Positions 1 through 8,293 of a stretch of 14,438 nucleotides of DNA are shown here, piece by piece. Position 1 is the first letter of the stretch. Each line of letters begins with the position of its first letter. Origin of the DNA: Rhodospirillales bacterium 47_12_T64 (GTDB taxonomy: Bacteria; Pseudomonadota; Alphaproteobacteria; Kiloniellales; Kiloniellaceae). The DNA is taken from assembly GCA_002162915.1 (NCBI GenBank), contig MABB01000020.1, positions 1 through 14,438 of the forward strand, in the 5' to 3' direction. The translations under genes and the position numbers were made by a program. The notes under the pieces were generated by a model. It searched no databases, was not told the DNA's origin, and saw only the letters and a program-made list of their open reading frames with translations.

Positions 1-972
1 GAGCAGGATATTCTTCTCCAGACGGTAACAGCCTATTCAAATGTATGGCGCGAGCAGGCAATTCTTGAATTGAACATTAATAATGAAAGAGTTCTTGAAC
101 GTCAGCTAGAGGCTACAAGGGATCGTTTTGAAGTCGGAGAACTAACCCGTACAGATGTTGCTCAATCAGAATCCAGATATTCTACTGCAACAGCCCAGCG
201 GATCGCGTCCGAAGGTGATCTCAACACAGCGAAAGCCGTTTATGAAGAGGTTGTTGGTGGTGCGACGGGCGAGATCGAACAGCCCGCTCCTTATGCTATT
301 TTGCCAGCATCAGAGGCCGAACTTCTCAATGTTGCGCTTGAAAATAACCCGTCATTGCTTGCCGCGAAATACAATGAGCTAGCCCTGAAAAATCAAATTC
401 GCGAAATCACAGGTGAACTTTATCCTGAGCTCTCTCTTGTTGGCAGTGTGAGCCGGGCTGATGAAACCTCTGGCAAAGATATCGATAGCACTTCCGGAGA
501 AGTGATTGCCCAGCTTGTTGTACCGCTTTATCAGCAAGGGCTCGTCAGTAGCCGTGTGAGACAAGCAAAGCAAAATGCCAACCAGAGCAGAATACAAATC
601 GTTGAACAAGAACGTTCCGTTGAGCAGCAGGGGACATCTTCCTGGGAGAATCTCGTCAGCACACAAGCGCAAATTAAATCATTTATTGCAGCTGTGAATG
701 CAGCTGAAATTGCTCTGGAAGGTGTCCGTCAGGAAGAAGAGGTTGGTGAACGTACTGTCCTTGACGTCCTTGACGCTGAACAGGAACTTCTTGATGCACA
801 AGTGAACCTTGTAAGAGCTCAACGTGATGAAGTGGTTGCAACATACCAGGTTCTTAGCTCTATGGGACAGATGACAGCCCAGTATATCGGACTTTCTGTT
901 AACCTGTTTGATCCTGCGGATGACTATAACAAGGTCCGTGATAAATGGTTTGGACTTGAAATTGAAAAATAG
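1..972 (+). CDS. TolC-family outer-membrane efflux protein (5' end missing)
   Basis: This is the C-terminal 323 codons of an outer-membrane factor; the frame is open from base 1, so the true start lies upstream of the window. TolC-family proteins trimerise into an outer-membrane barrel with a periplasmic helical tunnel that serves type I secretion or tripartite efflux pumps. What is seen: long Gln/Glu/Ala-rich amphipathic helices, the family-typical RDRFEVGELTRTDVAQ segment early in the fragment, and a second helical repeat near the end with a related pattern (VRQEEEVGERTVLDVLDAEQ). Two such repeats are the hallmark of the OEP family. The gene ends in TAG at 970-972. An internal TTG at 70 is not the start, because homology continues upstream of it. 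No inner-membrane pump or adaptor gene lies downstream, so substrate and partner cannot be told. It may equally be a TolC for type I secretion or for drug efflux. Confidence 0.9.
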   Translation, partial: EQDILLQTVTAYSNVWREQAILELNINNERVLERQLEATRDRFEVGELTRTDVAQSESRYSTATAQRIASEGDLNTAKAVYEEVVGGATGEIEQPAPYAILPASEAELLNVALENNPSLLAAKYNELALKNQIREITGELYPELSLVGSVSRADETSGKDIDSTSGEVIAQLVVPLYQQGLVSSRVRQAKQNANQSRIQIVEQERSVEQQGTSSWENLVSTQAQIKSFIAAVNAAEIALEGVRQEEEVGERTVLDVLDAEQELLDAQVNLVRAQRDEVVATYQVLSSMGQMTAQYIGLSVNLFDPADDYNKVRDKWFGLEIEK

Positions 973-1077
973 GCGTGCAAAAGCCCTTCTTTTTCAATAA
1001 TATCTAGCTTTCAATGCCGATCTTGTATCGGTTAATGACTATGTTGGCAGTGTAAGAAGCGGTGGGACAACATTTCA

Positions 1078-1830
1078 ATGAGTGATCAAGAAGCCCAGAG
1101 TGAACCATCAATGGAAGAAATTCTGGCGTCAATTCGCCGAATTATCTCTGAGGACGATCCTGAAGGTGATGGTGAAGGTACACCTGAAAATGAAGCCCCA
1201 AAGGAAGAAGCAACACAAGAAGATGATGACGATGTTCTCGAATTGACTGAAGAGGTTGATGAAGAAGAGGAGATTGTCGCTGAATCTGTTGCTGAGGTTG
1301 AAGAAGAAGTAGCTTTGGAGCCAGAAGAAGATTTGGGCGAAAATCCAGAAGACGCTATTGAAGATGATTTCCGGACATCTGTTGAAGAAGAACCTGAAGA
1401 TGATAGTTCTGATGATCTTGAACTAGAAGAGGAGCCTGAAGAGGTTTCCTTTGAAGAAGAGATCGTTGAGGAAATTGTCGAGGAAATCGTTGAGGACGAG
1501 CCCGTCGGAATTGAAGATCATTCAATGGATGTTGATGATACTGGCGAAGTTGATCTTGGTGAGGACATTGATCTCGATGCACCTGACGCGGATAGCATTC
1601 TTCAGGAAACCACTCAGGATTCTACCTCTTCTGCTCTGTCTGAAATTGCACGGGCTGCCGTCGTTCAACGTTCCCTTGCCATTGGTACAGGTAAAACATT
1701 GGAAGACATCGTCCGTGAAGCCCTGGTGCCAGAGCTAAAGGCATGGCTTGACGTGCGGCTTGGCCCTATGGTCGAACGTATTGTCCGGGAAGAAATCAAA
1801 AAAATGGTACGCCGGGCTGAAGATCTGTAA
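1078..1830 (+). CDS. popZ: PopZ/DUF2497 polar organizing protein
   Basis: A 250-residue protein with the architecture of alphaproteobacterial PopZ, which forms a condensate at the cell pole and tethers the chromosome origin through ParB and regulatory proteins. The N-terminal helix (about residues 9-27) carries the motif EPSMEEILASIRRIISED, the partner-binding part of the family. Residues about 25-175 are a disordered, extremely acidic Glu/Asp-rich linker with almost no basic residues (K42 and R99 only). The C-terminal helices, about 183-250 (including LEDIVREALVPELKAWLD and VERIVREEIKKMVRR), match the oligomerisation region. At 250 residues it is longer than the roughly 177-residue Caulobacter protein, the extra length being in the linker. 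The ATG at 1078 has only a weak purine-rich ribosome site (GTGGGA). An intrinsic terminator follows, and valS comes next, as in other alphaproteobacteria. Identification rests on the two conserved ends; function is inferred from the family. Confidence 0.92.
   Translation: MSDQEAQSEPSMEEILASIRRIISEDDPEGDGEGTPENEAPKEEATQEDDDDVLELTEEVDEEEEIVAESVAEVEEEVALEPEEDLGENPEDAIEDDFRTSVEEEPEDDSSDDLELEEEPEEVSFEEEIVEEIVEEIVEDEPVGIEDHSMDVDDTGEVDLGEDIDLDAPDADSILQETTQDSTSSALSEIARAAVVQRSLAIGTGKTLEDIVREALVPELKAWLDVRLGPMVERIVREEIKKMVRRAEDL
1459..1494 (+). repeat. Three tandem 12-bp units encoding EIVE in popZ
   Basis: Three adjacent 12-bp units (1459-1470, 1471-1482, 1483-1494) encode Glu-Ile-Val-Glu three times, at residues 128-139 of PopZ. 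The units differ only at third codon positions (GAG/GAA, ATC/ATT, GTT/GTC), so the repeat is perfect in protein and slightly diverged in DNA. It sits in the acidic linker and keeps the frame. Slippage or unequal crossing-over at such units would change linker length in steps of four residues. Confidence 0.85.
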
Positions 1831-1860
1831 GTCAAAGTTTTTAAATTAAGCTTTTAAATT

Positions 1861-1907
1861 TCCGGGCCTAGGATATATCCAAGGATGTATAAGGCCCGGA
1901 TTTTTTT
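1861..1907 (+). terminator. Intrinsic terminator after popZ
   Basis: A perfect 9-bp GC-rich stem (TCCGGGCCT at 1861-1869 with AGGCCCGGA at 1892-1900) is followed directly by seven T residues (1901-1907). The 22-nt loop contains the self-complementary GGATATATCC (1871-1880), which could form a second small hairpin. It lies 30 bp past the popZ stop and should separate popZ from valS transcription. Confidence 0.92.
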
Positions 1908-1983
1908 ATTTTCAGTTATGTTTCAGGGCATGTTCCAGAGGACCGAAGATTTATTTGGCTGGGACTTTCTTTTTTCTTCCCAA

Positions 1984-2003
1984 ACTGCTAGCTACTGCTA
2001 GCA
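1984..2003 (+). promoter_or_regulatory. Tandem 10-bp repeat forming a hairpin in the valS leader
   Basis: Two near-identical 10-bp units, ACTGCTAGCT and ACTGCTAGCA, lie head to tail. Each contains the palindrome GCTAGC, so the pair also forms a perfect 7-bp inverted repeat (TGCTAGC at 1986-1992, GCTAGCA at 1997-2003) with a TACT loop. It ends 39 bp before the valS ATG and overlaps a CATAAT element (2002-2007) that could be a -10 box, although I see no good -35. It could be an operator-like dyad or an RNA hairpin in the leader. There is no T-run after it, so it is not a terminator. Role unknown. Confidence 0.45.
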
Positions 2004-2042
2004 TAATTTCACGTCGAATTCTTAGTTAAGAGGAGCCCAGTA

Positions 2043-4694
2043 ATGCTGGACAAAACCTATTGCCCTGAAAAAGTCGAGGCAAAGCATTACGAGCGCTGGG
2101 AAAAATCCGGAGCTTTCTCCGCAGATCCTAATTCTCCATCTGATCCCTATACCATTATGATGCCGCCACCGAATGTAACCGGTAGCTTGCACATGGGGCA
2201 CGCCCTGACTTTTACGCTTCAGGATGTCCTTGTCCGTTATAAACGCATGAAAGGGCATGATGTCCTTTGGCAGCCAGGCACCGATCACGCGGGTATTGCG
2301 ACCCAGATGGTTGTTGAGCGCCAACTTGCGGAAAAGGGTATCTCCAGACACGATCTTGGACGTGAAAAATTTCTCAATTCTGTCTGGGACTGGAAAGAAG
2401 AATCTGGCGGGGCAATCGTAAAGCAGCTTCGCCATCTCGGTGCTTCAGCCGATTGGCCACGCGAACGCTTTACCATGGACGAAGGTCTTTCCGTTGCCGT
2501 TCAGAAGGTATTTGTTCAGCTTCACAAGGAAGGTTTGATTTACAAAGACAAACGCCTTGTAAACTGGGATCCCAAACTTCTTACCGCTATTTCTGATCTG
2601 GAAGTTATTCAAAAAGAGAGTAACGGCAGTCTTTGGCACTTCCGTTATCCTATCGATGGCGAAGACGATAAGTATATTGTTGTTGCCACAACCCGCCCTG
2701 AAACCATGTTGGGTGATTCTGGGGTTGCGGTTCACCCTGATGATGATCGCTATAAAGATCTTATTGGCAAAAAAGTTAGACTGCCGATCGTTGGTCGCCT
2801 GATCCCGATTGTTGCCGATGAATACGCCGACCCGGAGACGGGTTCCGGTGCTGTGAAGATTACGCCGGCGCACGATTTCAATGACTTTGAAGTTGGCCGT
2901 CGCTGCGATCTTGAAATGATCAACATCTTCGATAAATTTGCGAAGATAAACGAAAATGCGCCAGAAGAATATCAGGGATTGGATCGCTTCGTTGCCCGTA
3001 AAAAGATTGTGGCACAATTCGAAGAACTAGGCCTGCTGGACAAAATAGAAGATCATCTGAATTCCGTTCCTTATGGGGATCGTTCCGGTGTTCCAATTGA
3101 ACCCTGGTTAACCGATCAGTGGTACGTGGATGCGGCAACACTTGCCAAACCTGCTTTGGAAGCAGTCGAGACTGGTAAAACCCAGATTGTGCCCAAACAA
3201 TGGGAAAACACTTATTATGAATGGATGCGCAACATCCAGCCATGGTGTGTGTCTCGCCAGCTTTGGTGGGGGCATCAGATTCCGGCTTGGTATGGCCCTG
3301 ATGGTGAAATCTTTGTCGAAGAATCTGAAGAGGCAGCAAAGGCCGCAGCACTTGCTCACTTTGGTAAAGAGGTCGAGATCACACGTGATCCAGATGTTCT
3401 TGATACCTGGTTCTCTTCTGCGCTTTGGCCGTTCTCGACAATTGGCTGGCCTGAAACAACGGCTGAACTGGAACGTTATTATCCAGGAGATGTGCTCGTT
3501 ACTGGCTTTGACATTATTTTCTTCTGGGTAGCCAGAATGATGATGATGGGCATGCACTTTATGAAGGAAGTGCCGTTCAAGACCGTTTACATTCATGCGC
3601 TGGTTCGTGATGAAAATGGCCAAAAAATGTCCAAATCCAAGGGGAACGTGATTGATCCTCTAGAGGTAATTTCCGAGTACAGCTGTGACGCACTCCGTTT
3701 CACGCTTGCAGCCATGGCCGCACCGGGACGTGACATTAAATTGGCGTCTTCTCGCGTGGAAGGTTACAGAAACTTTGGTACCAAGCTTTGGAATGCATCC
3801 ATTTACAGTCAGATGAATGATGCTGTGTATGATCCAGGTTTTGATCCGCTGAGCTGTCAACAGCCTGTAAATAAGTGGATTGTTGGTAAAGTTGCCGCAG
3901 CAACCGCTGCCGTTGATAAAGCGTTGGACGATTTCCGCTTTAATGACGCGGCTAACGCTCTTTATCGTTTCTTCTGGAATGAATATTGCGATTGGTATGT
4001 CGAATTCACCAAACCTGTATTGGCGGCTGGTGATGACGCAACTGTAAAAGAAACCAAGGCGACGATTGCCTGGACGCTTGCACAGACCTTGCACTTGCTA
4101 CACCCGATCATGCCTTACATCACCGAAGAATTGTGGGAAACAATCGGTGGGGAAGGGGCAACACCTCTGATTTCCTCGCCGTGGCCCAAGTTTGATGAGC
4201 GTCATACTGATGCGGATGTTCAAAAGGAAATGGACTGGGTAATCAAGCTCATTTCTGAGATCAGGGCAACGCGCGCTGAACTCAACACACCGCCAAAATT
4301 AAAAGCTCCGCTTCTCCTTAAGGATGGCTCTGATGCTGTTAAGGCAAAAGTCGATCAATACAGAGATATTGTAAAATGGCTCGCTGGCTTGTCTTCATTT
4401 GAATTTACAGAAGATGATCTTCCCAAAGGGGCCATTCAGATCGTACTGGATGATGCAACTGTTGCCTTGCCTCTGGAAGGTATCATTGATGTCGATCAGG
4501 AAACGGCTCGCCTGAACAAGGAAATGGAGAAAACACTCGATGAAATTGCTAAAATTGATAAGCAACTTTCAAACGAGAACTTTGTTTCCAGAGCGCCCGA
4601 ACAGGTTGTTCAGGAGAAGAAAACCAGACGAGAAGAGTTTATGTCTGTAAAATCAAAATTGGAAGAAGCCCTTGAGCGTTTGAAAGATCTCTAA
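2043..4694 (+). CDS. valS: Valine--tRNA ligase
   Basis: Charges tRNA-Val with valine in the cytoplasm and edits misactivated threonine. The 883-residue length matches the shorter bacterial ValRS form. Visible landmarks, in order: class I signature [13 protein letters not shown] (residues 41-53, HMGH at 50-53); CP1 editing domain with [17 protein letters not shown] (216-232) and [15 protein letters not shown] (267-281); the [11 protein letters not shown] segment of the catalytic core; the second signature KMSKSKG beginning at K528; a helical anticodon-binding domain after that; and a C-terminal coiled coil over about the last 70 residues, rich in Lys, Glu and Leu, which contacts the tRNA elbow. 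The ATG at 2043 is supported by a good Shine-Dalgarno AGGAG at 2031-2035, seven bases upstream. The gene is single, with terminators on both sides (after popZ and after itself), so it is probably transcribed from its own promoter in 1908-2030. All core motifs are intact. Confidence 0.98.
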   Translation: MLDKTYCPEKVEAKHYERWEKSGAFSADPNSPSDPYTIMMPPPNVTGSLHMGHALTFTLQDVLVRYKRMKGHDVLWQPGTDHAGIATQMVVERQLAEKGISRHDLGREKFLNSVWDWKEESGGAIVKQLRHLGASADWPRERFTMDEGLSVAVQKVFVQLHKEGLIYKDKRLVNWDPKLLTAISDLEVIQKESNGSLWHFRYPIDGEDDKYIVVATTRPETMLGDSGVAVHPDDDRYKDLIGKKVRLPIVGRLIPIVADEYADPETGSGAVKITPAHDFNDFEVGRRCDLEMINIFDKFAKINENAPEEYQGLDRFVARKKIVAQFEELGLLDKIEDHLNSVPYGDRSGVPIEPWLTDQWYVDAATLAKPALEAVETGKTQIVPKQWENTYYEWMRNIQPWCVSRQLWWGHQIPAWYGPDGEIFVEESEEAAKAAALAHFGKEVEITRDPDVLDTWFSSALWPFSTIGWPETTAELERYYPGDVLVTGFDIIFFWVARMMMMGMHFMKEVPFKTVYIHALVRDENGQKMSKSKGNVIDPLEVISEYSCDALRFTLAAMAAPGRDIKLASSRVEGYRNFGTKLWNASIYSQMNDAVYDPGFDPLSCQQPVNKWIVGKVAAATAAVDKALDDFRFNDAANALYRFFWNEYCDWYVEFTKPVLAAGDDATVKETKATIAWTLAQTLHLLHPIMPYITEELWETIGGEGATPLISSPWPKFDERHTDADVQKEMDWVIKLISEIRATRAELNTPPKLKAPLLLKDGSDAVKAKVDQYRDIVKWLAGLSSFEFTEDDLPKGAIQIVLDDATVALPLEGIIDVDQETARLNKEMEKTLDEIAKIDKQLSNENFVSRAPEQVVQEKKTRREEFMSVKSKLEEALERLKDL

Positions 4695-4720
4695 AACTTT
4701 CAATTTCATATTTTAATGAG

Positions 4721-4748
4721 AAAGCCGTTCTTTTAGAGCGGCTTTTTT
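4721..4748 (+). terminator. Intrinsic terminator after valS
   Basis: A 10-bp stem, AAAGCCGTTC (4721-4730) with GAGCGGCTTT (4736-4745), has one T-G wobble and closes a five-base loop (TTTTA). A run of six T (4743-4748) overlaps the 3' arm. It begins 27 bp after the valS stop. Confidence 0.88.
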
Positions 4749-4777
4749 CATGGGCTATTCAATCTGTTGGGAGTGAA

Positions 4778-4810
4778 TAGTTACAACTTGTACGTCTAAC
4801 TACGTATATA
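4778..4810 (+). promoter_or_regulatory. Candidate promoter and operator dyads of the tetR gene
   Basis: Between the valS terminator and the regulator gene lie two overlapping inverted repeats: TAGTTA (4778-4783) with TAACTA (4797-4802), and TACGT (4791-4795) with ACGTA (4802-4806). They overlap a plausible promoter, TTACAA (4781-4786) and TATATA (4805-4810), spaced 18 bp. TetR-family regulators commonly bind dyads over their own promoter, so autorepression is a reasonable inference. The arms are short and could arise by chance in AT-rich DNA. Confidence 0.35.
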
Positions 4811-4833
4811 AATGATGCTTTCTGCCCTGTAAT

Positions 4834-5490
4834 ATGGGAGGCATGACGATAGAGATAAAAAAACAAGCGGCACAGCGTCCGAAGATAAGCAAACGGCGTA
4901 ACCCCTCTCAAGAACGCTCCCGTAAAGGGGTGGAGCGTATCCTTAATGCTGCGTCTCTATTACTCACATCTAATAGTGTCGATAAGCTAACCACACGTCG
5001 TATTGCCGAAATGGCAAATGTAAATATCGCGACGCTTTATCAATTTTTCCCAAATAAAGAAGCGATAATTTTTGCCCTCTATGAGAGGTGGTTGGTTGAA
5101 GCGGGTAGCGCTTTTGATCACGCCGAAACCAATTATTTACGTACCGCCGGGTGGAGAGATTTTTTCGAACAACTCATTGACACTATGGCGTCAACGAACA
5201 CAGGGATAGAAGTCAAGGATCGCTTGCAAAAAGCGATGGGGATGAACGAAGATCTCCGGCAACTGGATTTAATCCACGGTCAGTTATTGGCTGATCGAAT
5301 GACAAATTTCATGCAGGCGCTCGGATCAAAACTCCCCATTCAGGAGCTGCAACATATTGCCGTATTACTATTCCACTTTGAAAGAGCCCTGGTAACGCCA
5401 ATGGCTAATTCGAATGAGGAACAAAAAACGATGATTTACAATAAGGGAAAACAATCCCTGCTTGAAGTCATTGGAATAGCTTTTAAATAA
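4834..5490 (+). CDS. TetR/AcrR-family transcriptional regulator
   Basis: A 218-residue DNA-binding regulator of usual TetR length. After a Lys/Arg-rich N-terminal tail (about 9-32), residues 33-80 form the TetR helix-turn-helix domain: ERILNAASLLL, then LTTRRIAEMANVNIATLYQFFPNKEAI, in which the TLYQFFPNKE recognition-helix segment is diagnostic. The rest is a helical ligand-binding and dimerisation domain whose ligand cannot be read. The start is uncertain: ATG 4834 has no clear Shine-Dalgarno, and ATG 4843 in the same frame (three codons in) has GGAGG only one base upstream, which is too close; either adds only a few residues to the tail. The gene stands alone between two terminators and has no co-directional target such as an efflux pump, so the regulon is unknown. 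The tolC-family gene 3.9 kb upstream is a possible but unsupported target. It may be a lineage-specific insertion between valS and ilvD. Confidence 0.9.
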   Translation: MGGMTIEIKKQAAQRPKISKRRNPSQERSRKGVERILNAASLLLTSNSVDKLTTRRIAEMANVNIATLYQFFPNKEAIIFALYERWLVEAGSAFDHAETNYLRTAGWRDFFEQLIDTMASTNTGIEVKDRLQKAMGMNEDLRQLDLIHGQLLADRMTNFMQALGSKLPIQELQHIAVLLFHFERALVTPMANSNEEQKTMIYNKGKQSLLEVIGIAFK

Positions 5491-5534
5491 AAAGGCCGTC
5501 TAGAATTCAAGTCAGAACTCTGGACGGCCTTTTT
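5490..5534. terminator. Bidirectional terminator between tetR and ilvD
   Basis: An 11-bp perfect stem, AAAAGGCCGTC (5490-5500) with GACGGCCTTTT (5523-5533), continues inward through TAGA/TCT-type pairs with one wobble and one mismatch to a six-base loop (AAGTCA, 5509-5514). T-runs follow on the plus strand (5530-5534 and 5536-5540), and an A-run on the left (5484-5493) gives a U-run on the minus strand. It starts at the tetR stop codon and lies 23 bp past the end of ilvD, so it can stop both convergent transcripts. Confidence 0.93.
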
Positions 5535-5556
5535 GTTTTTAATCGCTTATAGTTTT

Positions 5557-7407
5557 TTAATCGTGCTGGTCAACGTCACGGTAAGCACCCTTGTCCGCAG
5601 ATGTTGTAAAGTGTGCGTAGGCTTTCAAAGCTGCGCTCACTTTGCGTTCCCGAGGTTTTACAGGTTTCCAACCATCTTTCCCTTTGGCATCCATAGCCTT
5701 ACGGCGCATGGCCAGTTCATCATCACTGACAAGAATGTTGATCGTCCGGTTTGGAATATCGATTTCAATCGCATCACCCGCCTCGACAAGGCCGATTGCT
5801 CCGCCTTGGGCTGCTTCTGGTGAAGCATGACCGATTGAAAGACCAGAAGTGCCACCAGAGAAGCGCCCGTCCGTAAGAAGAGCGCAGGCTTTACCAAGCC
5901 CCATGGATTTTAGGTAACTGGTTGGATAAAGCATTTCCTGCATACCCGGTCCGCCTTTCGGGCCTTCGTAGCGAATAACGACGACATCCCCTGCAACGAC
6001 TTCACCGCTGAGTACCCCGGCACAAGCCGCATCCTGAGATTCGAAGATCCGTGCGCTACCTATGAACTTCAGAATTGAATCATCCACGCCTGCAGTTTTT
6101 ACAACGCAACCATCCAGAGCAATGTTACCAAAAAGGACGGCTAAGCCACCTTCCTGACTGAAAGCGTTTTCTCCATTGTGGATACAACCATTAGCACGGT
6201 CATCATCCAGTGAAGAGTAATAACGGTCCTGGCTAAAGGCTTCAGTTGTACGAACGCCGCCTGGCGCTGCAGAATAGAACTTTAATACTTCCGGATCATC
6301 GGTCCGAATGATATCCCATTTATCAATGGCATCGCCGATGGTTTTTTCATGCACTGTTGGCTGATCTCTCTTGATCAGGCCAAGGCGATCAAGTTCACCC
6401 AGCAATCCCATAATACCACCGGCACGGTGGACATCTTCCATATGATATTTGGTCGTCGAGGGGGCAACCTTAGCGAGTTGGGGTACTTTCCGGGATAGTT
6501 CGTCAATGTCAGACAGGGTAAAATCGACACCACCTTCTTTTGCCATAGCAAGAATATGAAGAATGGTATTGGTTGATCCGCCCATTGCAATATCGAGAAC
6601 CATGGCATTTTGGTAGGTTTCAAATGTTGCGATGCTACGTGGGGTAATGCTTTCATCACCGTCTTGATAATAACGTTTGGTAATATCGACGATTCTTCGC
6701 CCAGCTTCTCTAAACAAACCTTCGCGTTTTTTGTGGGTGGCAAGCAGAGAGCCATTTCCAGGAAGAGCAAGTCCCATTGCTTCTGCAAGGCAGTTCATGG
6801 AGTTTGCCGTGAACATTCCAGAGCAGGATCCGCAAGTTGGACAGGCGGATCGTTCAATGGCAGCAACGTCTTCATCGCTAACATTTGGATCTGCGGCATC
6901 GACCATAGCGTCAACAAGGTCAAGTTTACGTTCTTTACCATCGAGAATGATTTTACCAGCTTCCATAGGGCCGCCAGAGATGAAGATCGCAGGAATGTTC
7001 AGACGCATAGCTGCCATTAACATACCGGGTGTAATTTTATCGCAGTTGGAAATACATACGACAGCATCGGCGCAGTGCGCATTACACATGTATTCAACCG
7101 CATCGGCAATGACTTCACGTGAAGGCAAGCTGTACAACATGCCATCGTGCCCCATCGCAATACCATCATCGACAGCAATGGTATTGAATTCTTTGGCAAC
7201 GCCGCCAGACTTTTCAATTTCTTCGGCAACAAGACCGCCAAGATCTTTTAGGTGGACGTGTCCTGGGACGAATTGAGTGAACGAGTTCGCGATCGCAATG
7301 ATTGGCTTGCCAAAATCATCATCTTTCATACCCGTCGCGCGCCAAAGGCCACGCGCGCCAGCCATGTTACGTCCGTGTGTGGAAGTTCTGGAGCGATACT
7401 CAGGCAC
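5557..7407 (-). CDS. ilvD: Dihydroxy-acid dehydratase
   Basis: Dehydrates 2,3-dihydroxy-3-methylbutanoate and 2,3-dihydroxy-3-methylpentanoate to the 2-oxo acids that precede valine/leucine and isoleucine. The 616-residue length equals that of E. coli IlvD, and the N-terminus ([20 protein letters not shown]) aligns with it from the first residue. Fe-S ligands are visible: C122 in [11 protein letters not shown], and C189, C192 and C195 in [18 protein letters not shown]. Also present are the Mg-binding region around D80-D81 ([10 protein letters not shown]), GGSTNT, and the C-terminal [14 protein letters not shown] segment. Translation starts at a GTG (7407-7405) rather than ATG; an AGGA eight bases upstream and the exact family N-terminus both support it. 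The gene runs convergent to tetR and ends at the shared terminator. The rhomboid gene ends 142 bp upstream, so ilvD could have its own promoter or be the last gene of the erpA-xthA-rhomboid run. Nothing is missing from the catalytic core. Confidence 0.98.
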   Translation of the reverse strand: MPEYRSRTSTHGRNMAGARGLWRATGMKDDDFGKPIIAIANSFTQFVPGHVHLKDLGGLVAEEIEKSGGVAKEFNTIAVDDGIAMGHDGMLYSLPSREVIADAVEYMCNAHCADAVVCISNCDKITPGMLMAAMRLNIPAIFISGGPMEAGKIILDGKERKLDLVDAMVDAADPNVSDEDVAAIERSACPTCGSCSGMFTANSMNCLAEAMGLALPGNGSLLATHKKREGLFREAGRRIVDITKRYYQDGDESITPRSIATFETYQNAMVLDIAMGGSTNTILHILAMAKEGGVDFTLSDIDELSRKVPQLAKVAPSTTKYHMEDVHRAGGIMGLLGELDRLGLIKRDQPTVHEKTIGDAIDKWDIIRTDDPEVLKFYSAAPGGVRTTEAFSQDRYYSSLDDDRANGCIHNGENAFSQEGGLAVLFGNIALDGCVVKTAGVDDSILKFIGSARIFESQDAACAGVLSGEVVAGDVVVIRYEGPKGGPGMQEMLYPTSYLKSMGLGKACALLTDGRFSGGTSGLSIGHASPEAAQGGAIGLVEAGDAIEIDIPNRTINILVSDDELAMRRKAMDAKGKDGWKPVKPRERKVSAALKAYAHFTTSADKGAYRDVDQHD

Positions 7408-7528
7408 TGTCTTAATCCTAACGTTGCTTCGTTTATAATTTAAAGTTCTTGTAAGATAATTAGGAAATCCAAGGCTCTTCGTCCATGGTTATTTCATAAA
7501 AGAGAGAGAAAGTTACTGTTTCTGAAAC

Positions 7529-7534
7529 ATTATA
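7529..7534 (-). promoter_or_regulatory. Possible -10 box for ilvD
   Basis: The minus strand carries a perfect TATAAT at 7534-7529, just past the end of the rhomboid gene and about 120 bp upstream of the ilvD GTG. The hexamer 17 bp upstream (GTAAGT) is a poor -35, so this is only a candidate. I found no leader peptide rich in Ile, Val or Leu codons and no attenuator hairpin between it and ilvD. Confidence 0.25.
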
Positions 7535-7549
7535 CCTCAAGAGAGCTTT

Positions 7550-8281
7550 CTACTTACCCCAATAATTCTTCTTTTTTCTCATTTTAATCCCTCTGGGAAG
7601 CTCTTCGGGGCTCAATAGAGGTAGGGTTTTATGTCGAAAAAACGGGAGCAGGACCATTCCGCTAAAAAATCCGATTATATGAGCCCACCAGGCGACGCCG
7701 CCTTCACCGGGTAAAAAGGCAGAAAAAATTTGAAACCCGATCCAGAATATCAGAAGCAGATATGCGCGGATAAAGACAGGTATCATGAATATTGGAACGA
7801 GTACCTTTGCCCGTGGATACTGTAGCAGATAAGCCCCAAGTATTCCAGATACTGCTCCGCTTGCCCCGACAATGGGGGATTGTCCCGAAGATGTAATCAA
7901 AGCCTGTCCAATACCGGCCAAGATACCACAAGACAGTACAAAAAGAAGAAACCGTCTGTGTCCCATGGCGTCTTCGACATTATCGCCAAACACCCAAAGG
8001 TAGGCCATGTTTCCTGCCAAGTGCATAAAACTGCCATGGACAAAATTATAGGTTACAAGGGTGAATAGAGGAGCCACCCAGTCAACTGATTGAGGACGTT
8101 GAGCCTGACCAAATAATACATCAGGAATTAATCCCAAGCCGTATATCATCAAAGCCATAACAGGTTCAGGCGACAGGCTTTGCACAGCATAGACAATAAA
8201 GCAGAGTGTTATGACCCCAATGGTAACCCATGGCTTTTCGATTAAAAGCCTCGGCAGGTTATCGAATAAGGGAAAAAACAT
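7550..8281 (-). CDS. Rhomboid-family intramembrane serine protease
   Basis: A 243-residue polytopic membrane protein with about six hydrophobic segments (roughly 17-37, 69-96, 109-130, 136-155, 160-188 and 197-215). Rhomboids cleave transmembrane helices of substrate proteins inside the bilayer with a Ser-His dyad. The catalytic Ser is S141 in GASGAVSG, and the His is H201 in AHIIGFFSG. The HLAGNMAYLWVFGDNVED segment (87-104) carries H87 and N91 at the positions that form the oxyanion side in GlpG-like enzymes. The C-terminal tail is basic (KMRKKKNYWGK) and probably cytoplasmic. There is no zinc-finger or other fused domain. It begins 12 bp after the xthA stop, with only a weak GGA ribosome site, which suggests cotranscription and perhaps coupling to xthA. 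All catalytic residues are present, so it should be active; the substrate is unknown. Confidence 0.93.
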   Translation of the reverse strand: MFFPLFDNLPRLLIEKPWVTIGVITLCFIVYAVQSLSPEPVMALMIYGLGLIPDVLFGQAQRPQSVDWVAPLFTLVTYNFVHGSFMHLAGNMAYLWVFGDNVEDAMGHRRFLLFVLSCGILAGIGQALITSSGQSPIVGASGAVSGILGAYLLQYPRAKVLVPIFMIPVFIRAYLLLIFWIGFQIFSAFLPGEGGVAWWAHIIGFFSGMVLLPFFRHKTLPLLSPEELPRGIKMRKKKNYWGK

Positions 8282-8293
8282 GGTCCGTAATCG

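Noticed and set aside
70..972. TTG at 70 as the start of the TolC-family gene
   Set aside because: The same frame is open from base 1 and the upstream residues continue the family helix pattern, so the gene is simply cut by the window edge.
973..1077. Terminator or hairpin after the TolC-family gene
   Set aside because: GGC/GCC around 972-985 gives only a 3-bp stem before a T-rich stretch, and CCGAT/ATCGG (1017-1031) is a 5-bp stem with no T-run. Neither is convincing.
1919..1942. Imperfect 12-bp tandem repeat before valS
   Set aside because: Only 9 of 12 positions match between the two units; this is within chance for a 200-bp intergenic region.
2445..3017. Long open frames antisense to valS, argS and the SPOR gene (for example 2445-3017, 11704-12315, 13052-13624)
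   Set aside because: Their translations show no recognisable domain or ribosome site, and they mirror strongly conserved genes on the other strand, so they are shadow frames.
4812..4832. Six-codon reading frame (MMLSAL) ending one base before the tetR ATG
   Set aside because: No ribosome site precedes it and the length is trivial; it may lie at the very start of the transcript. Treated as chance.
7408..7549. Attenuator with leader peptide for ilvD
   Set aside because: Short frames such as MDEEPWIS and MFQKQ occur, but none is rich in Ile, Val or Leu and there is no terminator hairpin with a T-run ahead of ilvD.
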